From: an uncultured Rhodospirillaceae bacterium
Lineage (GTDB): Bacteria > Pseudomonadota > Alphaproteobacteria > Rhodospirillales > Rhodospirillaceae
Length of the DNA stretch: 64,000 nucleotides
Direction: 5' to 3'
NCBI GenBank assembly: GCA_943787205.1
Contig: CALSLN010000009.1
Span: forward strand, 248,001-312,000
Part shown: positions 1 through 9,131 of the stretch, one piece after another
Numbering within the stretch: position 1 is the stretch's first letter
How the letters are laid out: each line of letters begins with the position of its first letter
Notes under the pieces: model-generated
Database searches by the model: none
What the model was told of the DNA's origin: nothing
Seen by the model: the letters and a program-made list of their open reading frames with translations, nothing else
Position numbers and translations under genes: made by a program

Positions 1-1025
1 TCTAAAAAGACACCATCCGGCGTCGCGACGGAAAATAGAGACACATCACCATATGGTGGCATAGTGACGGTTGCAGGTTCGGCCATCAGGCGCCCACCTT
101 TTTCTGCGATCTCAGCGGCACGTCCAGCAGCATCGGACACGGGGAACCGCAAGGTTAGAATGCCAAGATTAGGCGCTATCGCGCGATCAGATAAATCCCG
201 CCCATCGAGACCATCCCACTCCACGAATTCCACGCGCCCACTCTCACCACCAACCGGGTGCATAATTGCGGACTTGAGCGGTGTAGACGTTACGAGATTC
301 GCCGGGAGCCCAAAGTTGTTAGCCTCAACCTGCGCCGCAGGCGAATTGCCGATGGACATTGATACGAAGCCCAGAACACCTTCATAGAAGGCAACGGTCG
401 CATCACGGTCTTTTATGATTTGCATGGAGTTAAAAGGGCGGCTCATTTTCTTGAGGTTGGGCCAACCATCCAGTCCTGGAACGACGCGCTCGTACACACC
501 GAAGTTTATGCCGTCAGGGCCACGCAACACGACATTCCGAAGTCGCCTCTCAGGCCCAAGAAAAAGCGTGACGGGATCATTGTAGCCAGTCCACTGATAT
601 CGCCGAGCATCTGAGAAGTTTTTATCCACGCCTCGTGAACGCAATAGCAGCGATAGGAAACCGCCAGTATCCCAAGACTGGGCGCTAGAGCGAATCTGCA
701 CCTGTTCGGCTCCAAAGAACTGCACCAATCGAACGAGGCCTTGTGTTTCACCTGGATTTTGCATGACGGTTACAGTCGCAGACACCTCGTTATCGAGTCC
801 CCACTGTTCTAATTGCCGCCTATCCACATCTCCTGAGTAAATCGCCTCCCATCCGGCGATATCCTTCAACTGTCTTTGCCATTGCGACGCGTCGGAAACA
901 CTCAGGACGGCTTCTTGCCAGCCGACATTCACCTCCAAAGGCCAATCGGAGTCGGCCTGTGCAGATGAGAATGCCATAACCACACCCGCGAATACTGACG
1001 ATAGAGCCGGTTTGCTAAATGCCAT
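1..1025 (-). CDS. Secreted protein with two VOC (glyoxalase-like) domains, 3' end outside window
   Basis: The open frame runs from an ATG at 1025 to the left edge without a stop (341 codons visible). The first 24 residues form a Sec signal peptide ending in SSAQA, so the protein is exported. Residues about 30-180 and about 197-341 each read like a vicinal-oxygen-chelate half. The second half contains a recognisable NSMQIIKDRDATVAFYEGVLGF stretch typical of glyoxalase/bleomycin-resistance folds. VOC proteins bind a metal and act on small substrates, but no specific substrate can be named. An exported VOC protein is less usual than a cytoplasmic one. The C-terminus is missing only because the window ends. 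Confidence 0.8.
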   Translation of the reverse strand, partial: MAFSKPALSSVFAGVVMAFSSAQADSDWPLEVNVGWQEAVLSVSDASQWQRQLKDIAGWEAIYSGDVDRRQLEQWGLDNEVSATVTVMQNPGETQGLVRLVQFFGAEQVQIRSSAQSWDTGGFLSLLLRSRGVDKNFSDARRYQWTGYNDPVTLFLGPERRLRNVVLRGPDGINFGVYERVVPGLDGWPNLKKMSRPFNSMQIIKDRDATVAFYEGVLGFVSMSIGNSPAAQVEANNFGLPANLVTSTPLKSAIMHPVGGESGRVEFVEWDGLDGRDLSDRAIAPNLGILTLRFPVSDAAGRAAEIAEKGGRLMAEPATVTMPPYGDVSLFSVATPDGVFL

Positions 1026-1184
1026 GATTTTTTCAATCCCCTTTGAAGGCCCTAACCCTACCCGTCCGAACCCAAATCGCACAACGGTGAACAGATTACA
1101 GGAGGCGATCAGTGTTGGGCCTTGCACAACCATGCCGTTTTGTCGTCCAATCACGAAACACCAAATTTAGGGGCACTCAGAATC

Positions 1185-2249
1185 ATGATGGAAATCGGCA
1201 TCTTTCTTCCCATCGCTAAGGGCGGATTCGTTATATCTAAAAACGTTCCACCCACATGGCCGACATGGGCACTCAACAGAGACGTCACGCTAAAATGCGA
1301 GGCGCTGGGTTTTGATTTCGCGCTATCCATGGTCAAGTTTCGCGGATTTGGTGGAGAAACTGAATACTGGGATCACGCCCTAGATTCTTTCACGCTGACG
1401 GCGTCTTTAGCGCCGATTACCAGCACCATTAAACTCATTCCGTCGGTCACGAACCTATCCCTACACCCTGCCGTCGCCGCACGAATGGCCGCAACGATTG
1501 AAGCTGTGTGCCCAGATCGCTTCGGCCTAAACATCGTTTCTGGCTGGTACAAAGAAGAGTTTAACCAGATGGGGCTTTGGCCAGGCGATGAGTTCTTCGG
1601 CACACGTTATGACTATGCAACTGAATACGTAACAATCCTTAAGGAGCTTTGGGAAACTGGACAATCCAATTTCAAAGGGCAGTTCTTTGAGATGAACGAA
1701 GCGGAAATCAAACCCATGCCGACAACCCCCATACCCTTGGTATGCGCGGGTCAATCAGACAGGGGGATTCAATTTACAGCTGAAATGGGCGATAGAAATT
1801 TTGTTATTGCCGGCGGCAATAGCCACGATATTGAGAGCGATATTGCTGCGTTCAAGAGCATCACCACTCGACTACAGGCGCAAGCAACCAAGCTAAAACG
1901 CGACGTCGGAACAATTGCCCTATTTAACGTATTTGCGGCAGAAACAGACGACGCTGCCAACAAACGGTTCGAGCACATTGTCGAAGGGGCTGACGAAGTC
2001 GCAATTACTAACCTTGTAGGTCAAGCAGAACTCGACAAATCTGATGGCATGTCAGAAAGCCTCAAGAGAAAATCAATGTTTATGGGGCTACCGACTCTGG
2101 TTGGCTCATACAGCACCGTCGCAAACTATCTAGATCGCATCTATGACGAAGCAGGCGTTGATGCCTGTATGTTCGCCTTCCCAGACTTCGAGCATGACAT
2201 CGACACCTTTGGCGAGCATATACTGCCGAAACTCGAATCTCGGAAATAG
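1185..2249 (+). CDS. RutA-like FMN-dependent pyrimidine monooxygenase (LLM-class flavin oxidoreductase)
   Basis: The protein follows the RutA family almost throughout. It starts MEIGIFLPI, then has FDFALSMVKFRGFGG, RFGLNIVSGWYKEEFNQMG, WPGDEF, a YDYATEYV helix and CAGQSD, the usual flavin and substrate-pocket stretches. RutA opens the uracil ring using FMNH2 and oxygen. Its length (about 354 aa) fits the family. The frame is open from a TTG at 1122, but similarity begins only at the ATG pair 1185/1188, so I start at 1185. An AGGAGG at 1100-1105 is too far away to serve this start. No other rut genes (rutB-G) adjoin it, so the true substrate may be another cyclic amide. Confidence 0.8.
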   Translation: MMEIGIFLPIAKGGFVISKNVPPTWPTWALNRDVTLKCEALGFDFALSMVKFRGFGGETEYWDHALDSFTLTASLAPITSTIKLIPSVTNLSLHPAVAARMAATIEAVCPDRFGLNIVSGWYKEEFNQMGLWPGDEFFGTRYDYATEYVTILKELWETGQSNFKGQFFEMNEAEIKPMPTTPIPLVCAGQSDRGIQFTAEMGDRNFVIAGGNSHDIESDIAAFKSITTRLQAQATKLKRDVGTIALFNVFAAETDDAANKRFEHIVEGADEVAITNLVGQAELDKSDGMSESLKRKSMFMGLPTLVGSYSTVANYLDRIYDEAGVDACMFAFPDFEHDIDTFGEHILPKLESRK

Positions 2250-2278
2250 CGACCAGTATTAAGCGTTACGCGTTGGAG

Positions 2279-3826
2279 TTACGGCGCATCTTTTTTAGGG
2301 GAAATTAGGGACGGGAAAAACCATTTTCCCGTCTTTGACGGTGGATAGCAGAGATCTCCGAGCGAAAACATGTAGGGGTCGACTGGCCATATTATACCTC
2401 TATCGGCGCAATGAACGATTTCATCTGCTTCATCCGGAATAGCCAATATAATGAAATCTAGAGCCAGCCTTGTTTTTGTCCGAGGCGGTGATGCCCTATG
2501 GTCGACGGCATTGGCATCAAATAGAATCCAGGAACCCGCTTTACCGACAACCTGCACAGGGTCGTCGGATCCATCGACCGGTTTATACTCGAACCCGCCC
2601 TCATTGCCCTCGACATCGACGAGATATAGCAACCCTCGAAAAATACTTGGGGGACAGTTGTCTCTATGAAAAGCCTGTTGCCCAACACCATCACCGTCAT
2701 GCGGAGTGGATTCAACTGGCCGAACGTTGATGATTGCGAACTTTGACCCGATAAGTGAGCGTATTGAGTCACCTATGCTACCGGTAACAAGCACTTCATG
2801 CAGAAGTTCCAGGCCGTCCGGGCCGATACTTCCGTATTTTATTACGTCTTTAAATTTAGGGAAATCCTTATCCGGCGGCGCATGCCCCCAGTCATGATTT
2901 GGTCGCGTGCATATGAAGTAATCGAGGTCTCTGACGGCGTTACGCAACCGCTTTATCTGCGCATCATCGACGGCCAACACAGGTTCAGTAACGCCAATCT
3001 GTGATATTTTTGCGGGCAGCTTCGATTTGTTAACTAACGCATTCCAAGTGTTGTAGCGCAGCGTGCTATCTGACGTTCTACTGTACAGCCAAATCTTGAC
3101 GACCCGAGCCATTGAAATCAGAGAGTACTTTGGGTCTGCGTGAACGCCATCAAACTCATAGTCAGCGTTTAGACAACCCGTTTCATCAGCCAAATAGTCG
3201 TTGGAGTGACAAAAATTTACGCCCGCCTTAGCCGTATATTGCGCCAGCAGCGCATTAAAGAGCTTGTACACCTCGCCCCTCCGTTTACGGGGGAAAGCAA
3301 TTTTGTTAACAGATTTAAAAACCTCGTCGTCCGCAGTAGGCGGCGTTAATTCATGGATGCAAACACGCAATCCAAATGCGCGACGCATGCCAGATATATT
3401 ACCGACATATGTTTCTATAACTGATCGAAAGTCACTTTCGATTTTGTCATCATTCGACAAGTCATCTGCCGACAACGTGCCAAGATACTTTCGAACATAA
3501 ATTTCGCCGACGTTGAAAACAACAAGCTCAGTTTGGAAACACTCGCCAGTCGCATAATGCTCGGATAAAATGGCAGGGTCATTGGTTAGTGCCGCCGGCC
3601 TTCCATCACTAGATATTAAGCCTTCATTGATTAAGAACTGAGCAATTCCACTGTTTAGCTTCCCGTTGGGCAATATCGTATCTGGCTGCAAGCCACGGAT
3701 ATACGAAACATTCGCAGAAAAAATCATGCCAAGGTCAGGTAGAGAGATACTCTTGTGCTTAAATGCTAAGGCGTGGGAATCACCGATAACGTGAATAGTC
3801 TTCGGACTGACAGTATGGATATTCAT
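2279..3826 (-). CDS. Fusion of SGNH-hydrolase-like domain and 2-oxoglutarate/Fe(II) dioxygenase-like domain
   Basis: The N-terminal half (residues 1-250) carries GDSH at 15-18 and a DGVH block at 226-229. These match block I serine and block V Asp-x-x-His of SGNH/GDSL hydrolases. The C-terminal part has a candidate Fe(II) facial triad: His387-x-Asp389 (FHRD), then His443 and an Arg453 positioned to bind 2-oxoglutarate, as in prolyl-hydroxylase-like folds. There is no signal peptide. It lies 3 bp after the GSCFA gene and is surely co-transcribed with it. A role in hydroxylating or deacylating a glycan or lipid is inference. The two-domain architecture is not one I recognise from a named enzyme. 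Confidence 0.7.
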   Translation of the reverse strand: MNIHTVSPKTIHVIGDSHALAFKHKSISLPDLGMIFSANVSYIRGLQPDTILPNGKLNSGIAQFLINEGLISSDGRPAALTNDPAILSEHYATGECFQTELVVFNVGEIYVRKYLGTLSADDLSNDDKIESDFRSVIETYVGNISGMRRAFGLRVCIHELTPPTADDEVFKSVNKIAFPRKRRGEVYKLFNALLAQYTAKAGVNFCHSNDYLADETGCLNADYEFDGVHADPKYSLISMARVVKIWLYSRTSDSTLRYNTWNALVNKSKLPAKISQIGVTEPVLAVDDAQIKRLRNAVRDLDYFICTRPNHDWGHAPPDKDFPKFKDVIKYGSIGPDGLELLHEVLVTGSIGDSIRSLIGSKFAIINVRPVESTPHDGDGVGQQAFHRDNCPPSIFRGLLYLVDVEGNEGGFEYKPVDGSDDPVQVVGKAGSWILFDANAVDHRASPPRTKTRLALDFIILAIPDEADEIVHCADRGIIWPVDPYMFSLGDLCYPPSKTGKWFFPSLISPKKDAP

Positions 3827-3829
3827 GCG

Positions 3830-4943
3830 CTAGTCAGCCTCTTTCTTATTCAGATACGCGTTCCATATGTTCTCTTCTTCGCATACCGGATCAACACCAC
3901 TCGGCGGACCCGGTTCTTGCTCGACTAATGGAGAGTCGACAGCGAAGTCTATCGATATAGCGGGTTCATCTATGCCACCACGCACAAACCGGCGACGGAA
4001 ATGGTCCATGACGCGATCGACACCCATTTCACTAATGGTTCGCATATCAGCTGCAAAATTCTCTTTTATGCAATACGGGTTCATGATGATTTCGTACGAC
4101 GGGAAATAAGTCACTGAGGCCATGGTGTCTGAGCTATCGGATAACACATTAGAAATCGCCTGACGCAAAATAGATTTCGAATAAAATGTCGCCTCTTACC
4201 GCAGATACAGACGTATAGGTCGCCACCAACGGTACGGGAGAGAGCGTCAGTATAATTGAGAGCTCTGGATTAATTCTTTGAAGTAGATCAATGCTTTCCC
4301 TTAGCTCAGCGGTGACCTCTTCAACGGTCGAGTTATGAAAAACATGTTTTGATTCATCGTACTCACCAAACCCACACCCTGGCGCAGACGGAAACGTGAT
4401 ACCAGATTCTTTATCAATCCATTGCTCGGTGAGACCTAAGGTAAATGTAAAAACCGTCGCTCGTTCAATAAACGTCTTTATGTTCTCGATGTGCGCGGTG
4501 TCATCGCTACGTAAAGTCTCGACTGAATCATAACTCAGCACACTTGGTCGAGAAAGGTTTCGATACCGACCGGCTCCATCCACCACAACTGGCGGCTCAA
4601 TGATTTCTTCTCCAACGACGCGTTGAAGTAATTGCAGAAGGTGACGGGTCGTATAAATATTGCCATAGCGGAGCGAAAAAATTGCATCTGATTCTTCGCG
4701 CACCAAATCATTGTCGGACACGACGCGGTCGTCATCAAAAAGGTAGGTTAATCCAGACGATCTAATAAAATTGGCAATGCGCGCCGCAAAGCAACTTCCT
4801 GCAGAAACAACCTTGTCATCGGGACCAAGTGAAACTCGTTCATCTGGAACAATGCTTAAATCACCGTTCCGTTCTCCGACCTTCTTGAAAAAGGCGCGGT
4901 CAGGAAGGTCGTTATATGGACAGGTATGATATGATGAAGTCAT
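3830..4943 (-). CDS. GSCFA-domain protein, single frameshift
   Basis: The signature SAGSCFA appears near residue 50, followed by a region of the GSCFA family with FTLGLTEQW and TLSPVPL. The frame then breaks at the TTTT run read on the minus strand (plus-strand AAAA 4183-4186). Dropping one T restores the expected YSKSILRQA and continues through VTYFPSYEI to a stop at 3830. Before the break the first frame ends at 4149. The ATG at 4943 is preferred over the in-frame GTG at 4955. The GSCFA family has been compared with SGNH-type hydrolases or acyltransferases, but its function is unproven. It heads an operon with the SGNH/dioxygenase fusion. Confidence 0.75.
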
Positions 4944-4969
4944 TGCTTGGCCCACTGCTTGTGCACTGC

Positions 4970-4994
4970 TGTATACTGGGTTTAGCGGTATACA
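4970..4994. promoter_or_regulatory. Perfect 7-bp dyad TGTATAC-N11-GTATACA between divergent genes
   Basis: The two half-sites at 4970-4976 and 4988-4994 are exact inverted repeats, 11 bp apart, in the 170-bp gap between the GSCFA operon (minus) and the small membrane protein gene (plus). Size and position fit an operator for a dimeric regulator. No regulator gene lies beside it, and a chance occurrence is possible. Confidence 0.3.
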
Positions 4995-5112
4995 TTCTAG
5001 CGATGCAAGTAGAAACAGAGGCCAATTTCGTTACAATCCCGATATGACCGCCTGATCCGGCAAACACTCCCCAGACAGTACTGACAACCCACGAGAACAC
5101 GACTAAAGCCAG

Positions 5113-5538
5113 ATGCAAGTTAACACACACAAGATTAGGCTTTGGTATGCCCACGGAGTCTTGGGTTTTGCCGCGCTCCTATTCGCATTCCTCGCCCAAC
5201 TCTATGTTCTAACGCCTCTGAACGGCATTGATATGTTTGGGGTTAGCGTTTCTGGAGAAGCCCATTCCATAACATTTCTACGAACCGGTGTCGGCGCAAT
5301 GTTTTCTAGCTTGCTCGTCGCATCAGTGACCGGCCTCGCCAGACCGAAACTTTTTTATACGTGTATTTCTATTGTCGTGACCACCATGACTCTTATCGTT
5401 GCCATCAGACTCTTTGGATTGAGCGTTGACGGCATCACAGACAAGAACCTATCCGAGTTGCGCACAGAATCGGCATCATGGCTGATTTTTCTAAGTGGGT
5501 GGTTGTCTTACCCAAAACAGAACGACTCAACAGATTAA
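5113..5538 (+). CDS. Small four-helix membrane protein, DUF4345-like
   Basis: The 141-residue product has four hydrophobic stretches, at about residues 15-33, 55-75, 82-100 and 122-135. The central FLRTGVGAMF ... GLARP ... RLFGLSVDG pattern resembles DUF4345 inner-membrane proteins of unknown function. Translation starts at an ATG with a weak purine stretch upstream. The gene runs towards the oxidoreductase gene, with only 12 bp between the stops. No function can be assigned. Confidence 0.6.
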   Translation: MQVNTHKIRLWYAHGVLGFAALLFAFLAQLYVLTPLNGIDMFGVSVSGEAHSITFLRTGVGAMFSSLLVASVTGLARPKLFYTCISIVVTTMTLIVAIRLFGLSVDGITDKNLSELRTESASWLIFLSGWLSYPKQNDSTD

Positions 5539-5550
5539 CGGTTTAAGCGA

Positions 5551-6591
5551 TTATTGAACGCGTACGACAATCTTCCCGAGCTTGCCTCCGCTCTTCATAT
5601 ACGGAATCGCTTCTAAAAAATTCTCAAAGTCGTAAACACGATCAATGACCGGCGTAATGCTATTCGTTGTCATGGCCTGAATTAAGTCTTCAAACATGCG
5701 ACGGCTACCGACGATGATCCCTTTGATTGTGAGATCTTTGATGATGAGATTAGCAAGCCGCGTCAACGCAACGGGCTGGGTCACATCTTGACCATGAACA
5801 ACGGGGTTGGCGCCGATGTACATGACGCGACCATTAGATGCGGCAGACATCAAACAATTCTCCATTTCTTGCATGCCGACATTGTTAAGGATGACGTTCG
5901 CCCCAACCCCACCCGTTAGCTCCAAGACTTCTTCTGACCATTGCGGATTGTTGCGATAATTCACTGTTAGATCAGCCCCAAGCACCTTCATGCGTTCTAG
6001 CTTCTCATCGCTGGATGATGTCACGATGACCCGCGCGCCCAACATTTTCGCCCATTGCAAGCCAAACACTGAAACGCCACCGGTGCCTAGGGTCAGAACT
6101 GTATCATTTGGTCGCACTTGCCCCGCTTCAACAACAGCGTTCCATGCCGTTAATCCTGCGCTTTGAAGGGTGCTGGCACCTTCATACGACATGGAGTCAG
6201 GCAATTTAATTAGCGCATCTGCAGGCACGACCACTTGTTCTGCCAAGAAACCATCTCGTGTCGCCGCGAAGTCTTCCTGAGCCATCGAGACATTCCAGTC
6301 CCCATCGAGCCACTGCCAGTAGTGGGTCATAGTAACGCGGTCCCCGACGTTAACCCGCGTCACGCCGGGCCCCACGGCGAGGACATCTCCCGCGTTATCA
6401 CTGAGAGGAACCCGCGTATGAGGCATAGCTCGTGTTGATAAAGCGCCCTCCATAATAGACAAATCACGCGCATTCAGGCCTGTTGCACGGACTTTCATAA
6501 CGACCTCGCCGTAGCCCGGGATTGGGTCGGGACGGTCGACGATACGGAGATTTAACCCATTAGAATAATCTCCAATTTCATAAACTCTCAT
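5551..6591 (-). CDS. Zinc-independent MDR-family NAD(P)-dependent oxidoreductase
   Basis: The 346-residue protein has the medium-chain dehydrogenase layout. A GroES-like N-terminal half (GYGEVVMKVRATGLNARDL) is followed by a Rossmann half with LGTGGVSVFGLQWAK and a VTSSSDEKL dinucleotide-binding turn. The catalytic-zinc Cys normally found after the first GLN/GIC stretch is absent (LNARD), so it belongs with the quinone-oxidoreductase/enoyl-reductase type rather than zinc alcohol dehydrogenases. Similar proteins are annotated as NAD(P)-dependent alcohol dehydrogenases. The substrate is unknown. It stands alone, 68 bp downstream of the methyltransferase gene on the same strand. Confidence 0.8.
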   Translation of the reverse strand: MRVYEIGDYSNGLNLRIVDRPDPIPGYGEVVMKVRATGLNARDLSIMEGALSTRAMPHTRVPLSDNAGDVLAVGPGVTRVNVGDRVTMTHYWQWLDGDWNVSMAQEDFAATRDGFLAEQVVVPADALIKLPDSMSYEGASTLQSAGLTAWNAVVEAGQVRPNDTVLTLGTGGVSVFGLQWAKMLGARVIVTSSSDEKLERMKVLGADLTVNYRNNPQWSEEVLELTGGVGANVILNNVGMQEMENCLMSAASNGRVMYIGANPVVHGQDVTQPVALTRLANLIIKDLTIKGIIVGSRRMFEDLIQAMTTNSITPVIDRVYDFENFLEAIPYMKSGGKLGKIVVRVQ

Positions 6592-6659
6592 AATTCATAC
6601 CTACTAAATGGGATGCGTATCGCACCACCTCACTCGGACAATATTAAAGGCGGACACTA

Positions 6660-7451
6660 TTAAACGGGCTTCATAAACTTCAGAGTCATGCGATCTGCTT
6701 CACCGATCGCTCTATATTTATCTTTCTCGTCTTCGGATATCCCCCGCAAGAACGGCGGCAATGACAACGGGCCTTCTGGATGATCTTTGGTATCTCTCGG
6801 ATTCGCGTTGATTTCAGACTTACCAAGCAAAACAAACCCGGCACCTTCCAGAAGTTGAACCGCGTAGTCTTCTCTCACATAGAGCTTCTTAGCGTGCGGG
6901 TCTTGGGGCTTACCCGGATCGCCTCGATGTTGCTCCAAGGCAAGAACACCACCAGGCTTTAAAATGCGCATGAAAGACTCGAACACTGCCTCATAGTAAG
7001 GCGGGCGAGCATTCCCCGAATAATCAGTATCCCAAAGCCAGTTATGAAGATTCCTAATGGTGATGATCATATCTGCACTATTGTCTGGTGCGTAATTGAA
7101 ATAACCGTTCCCAAAGTCTCCAACGCGAGGAGTGCCATAGAGATCAGGGTTATTGCTCAGAAGATCAATAAAATCCTGTCGCTGCACATTCATATAATCT
7201 TGCTTGTTATCCGGCGGGAAAATAGCCGCAACGTACTGGCCGTGATCTTTAAGCAAGGGTGCAATAATATTGGTATACCACCCGAAAAACGGCCATATCT
7301 CTATAACCGACATGCTCTCATGGATACCAAAGAACGACAGCGTTTCGAATGGGTGCCGGGCGGCATCACGCTCTTTATCTTCCTTTGATCTGTGCGCACC
7401 ATCTAAGACGTCACGCAACTTCGAGGCCGTTGTCGGATTAAAGCCAGTCAT
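6660..7451 (-). CDS. Class I SAM-dependent methyltransferase-like protein
   Basis: Residues 48-52 (VIEIW) and the following glycine-containing strand replace the usual E/DxGxG motif I. Then come IITIRNLHNWLW as the motif IV region and LKPGGVLALEQHRG as motif V/VI, a common arrangement in a family of predicted methyltransferases found in alpha- and gammaproteobacteria. Motif I is degenerate (PFFGWYT instead of GCGTG), so SAM binding should be regarded as likely but unproven. The length of 263 aa is normal for the family. The neighbouring MDR gene is in the same direction and may be co-expressed. Confidence 0.65.
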   Translation of the reverse strand: MTGFNPTTASKLRDVLDGAHRSKEDKERDAARHPFETLSFFGIHESMSVIEIWPFFGWYTNIIAPLLKDHGQYVAAIFPPDNKQDYMNVQRQDFIDLLSNNPDLYGTPRVGDFGNGYFNYAPDNSADMIITIRNLHNWLWDTDYSGNARPPYYEAVFESFMRILKPGGVLALEQHRGDPGKPQDPHAKKLYVREDYAVQLLEGAGFVLLGKSEINANPRDTKDHPEGPLSLPPFLRGISEDEKDKYRAIGEADRMTLKFMKPV

Positions 7452-7574
7452 TCACCATCATCTTTCTTGAGGAATTCGCCCGCGCCACACACTGAAAACA
7501 CTACCATTGAGCCCTCCCTATTTATACTCGCTCTTATTCCGTGTTTAATAATTTAAATCTGTACGGAGTCTACG

Positions 7575-8240
7575 ATGCGCCTCTTAGATGTTAAATCGTC
7601 ACCGTTCTCGTCCCGATGTCGCATGGTGATCTATGCAAAAAACAGAGGCGACGCGGATGAAGTGGACATCATTGAGCCCCCTGGCGGACTCGGGTCTGAT
7701 TCTTACAAAGCATTCCACCCGTTCGTCAAAATACCGACACTAGATCTTGGCGACGGAGAAATGCTGCTCGAGTCAGACGTCATATGCGAATACCTTGATG
7801 ATGTTCTCACCGGGCCCTCTTTGAAACCAACCGGTGTAAGGCAGTTAGCACATATGCGCCTAATTACGCGCATCGCAGATTTATACGTCATGGCCCCCAT
7901 GATGCCCTTATTCAAACAGCTTGATCCATCACACCGCGACAACAGGATCGTAGAGCGAGAATTAAGCACAATGATGCTGGGATTCGATAAACTGGAATTC
8001 TATTTAAAGGACGGACCTTACGCATCTGGGGAGTGCCTTACTCTATCGGACTGCACTTTGGTGCCAACCCTGACTCTGACATTGGAATTCTTGCCCCGAT
8101 TCGACCAAGCATCTCCTCTCTCTGACTGCCCAAGACTGAGAAAATACTGGGATTACATTACCCATGACCCAATCGCAGGCCGCGTCATAATGGAAATTAA
8201 AGACAAACTTTCTGAATATCGCGCAAAAAAGAATGAGTGA
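7575..8240 (+). CDS. Glutathione S-transferase family protein
   Basis: The N-terminal thioredoxin-fold half contains SPFSSRCRMVIYAK (residues 8-21), then the cis-proline FVKIPTLDLG and the glutathione-binding LLESDVICEYLDD. The C-terminal half is all-helical, as expected. Its 221 residues match the family. The catalytic residue is likely Ser or Cys in the SPFSSRC loop. Its last 8 bp overlap the FkbM methyltransferase gene, so the two are translationally coupled. Confidence 0.85.
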   Translation: MRLLDVKSSPFSSRCRMVIYAKNRGDADEVDIIEPPGGLGSDSYKAFHPFVKIPTLDLGDGEMLLESDVICEYLDDVLTGPSLKPTGVRQLAHMRLITRIADLYVMAPMMPLFKQLDPSHRDNRIVERELSTMMLGFDKLEFYLKDGPYASGECLTLSDCTLVPTLTLTLEFLPRFDQASPLSDCPRLRKYWDYITHDPIAGRVIMEIKDKLSEYRAKKNE

Positions 8241-9108
8241 GCGCGCCAAACCGATGGGAACTTTAGAACATATTCTCGACCTCGATTTGACACTGCAAAT
8301 CGCTGACGTCGGCGCGGCTGTCATCATTGAAGAGCCCCCATACCAGCAACTCATGGACGGTGGACTTGCTCACTTGCATGCTTTTGATGCGGAGGAACGG
8401 AACCATCACGCTCTTAGACTCAAGCATGGTGACAAAGTCACTGTATATCCTGACATCATCGGAGATGGCCGAACACAGACCCTGCATATTGCAAGCATTC
8501 CTGAAAGCGGCATGACATCCCTTCTGAAACCGTCACAAAAACACCTAGAGTTTTTTAACGGATTCGAAAACTTTGGGGCCATCAAAAAGACCACGGACGT
8601 AAAGACAACGCGCCTTGACGATATTTCAGATCTCCCCTCCATCGACTATCTAAAAATAGATATCCAAGGTGGTGAACTTCAGGCCCTGCAGAACGGCTTA
8701 CAGAAACTGGCCACCTGCATCGCCGTGCAAATGGAAATCTCCTTCGTGCAGCTATACGAAAATCAACCCCGGTTTGGAGAGGTCGACGTCTGGATGCAAT
8801 CTCAGGGTTTCATACCACACTCATTTGCTGACATTAAGCGCTGGTCGATCGCCCCTACCGTAAGGAATAACGACGTTAGGCAACCCTTTAATCAGCTTCT
8901 AGAGGCTGACATCGTCTACATTCGCGACCCCATTAAGTGGAGTGGCATGTCGCACGACGCCATGAAGAAGCTTATTTTGATTGCGCACTATTGTTATTCG
9001 AGTGTGGACCTAGCCATTTATCTCATCAAGAAACTTGAAGAAGAAAACGTGTTACCATCGGCGAGTGTCGCCGCGTACATTGAATTTATGCGCGCTCCGA
9101 AGCCCTAG
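8233..9108 (+). CDS. FkbM-family methyltransferase
   Basis: The core of the 291-residue protein has TTRLDDISDLPSIDYLKIDIQGGELQAL, the motif by which the FkbM family is recognised (a DxQG-type SAM/metal-binding strand). It is followed by VQMEISFVQLY and FIPHSFADIKRW. These enzymes O-methylate sugars or other small molecules. Residues 1-80 form an extra N-terminal region containing VIIEEPPYQ. The start ATG at 8233 overlaps the GST stop. No glycan-biosynthesis genes lie nearby, so the acceptor is unknown. Confidence 0.8.
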   Translation: MSERAKPMGTLEHILDLDLTLQIADVGAAVIIEEPPYQQLMDGGLAHLHAFDAEERNHHALRLKHGDKVTVYPDIIGDGRTQTLHIASIPESGMTSLLKPSQKHLEFFNGFENFGAIKKTTDVKTTRLDDISDLPSIDYLKIDIQGGELQALQNGLQKLATCIAVQMEISFVQLYENQPRFGEVDVWMQSQGFIPHSFADIKRWSIAPTVRNNDVRQPFNQLLEADIVYIRDPIKWSGMSHDAMKKLILIAHYCYSSVDLAIYLIKKLEEENVLPSASVAAYIEFMRAPKP

Positions 9109-9131
9109 TATTAAGCGCGCCAGCACACAGA

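Noticed and set aside
1112..1219. Possible small ORF behind the AGGAGG at 1100-1105 (GTG start)
   Set aside because: The product has no recognisable features and overlaps the 5' end of the RutA-like gene. The ribosome-site match alone is weak evidence.
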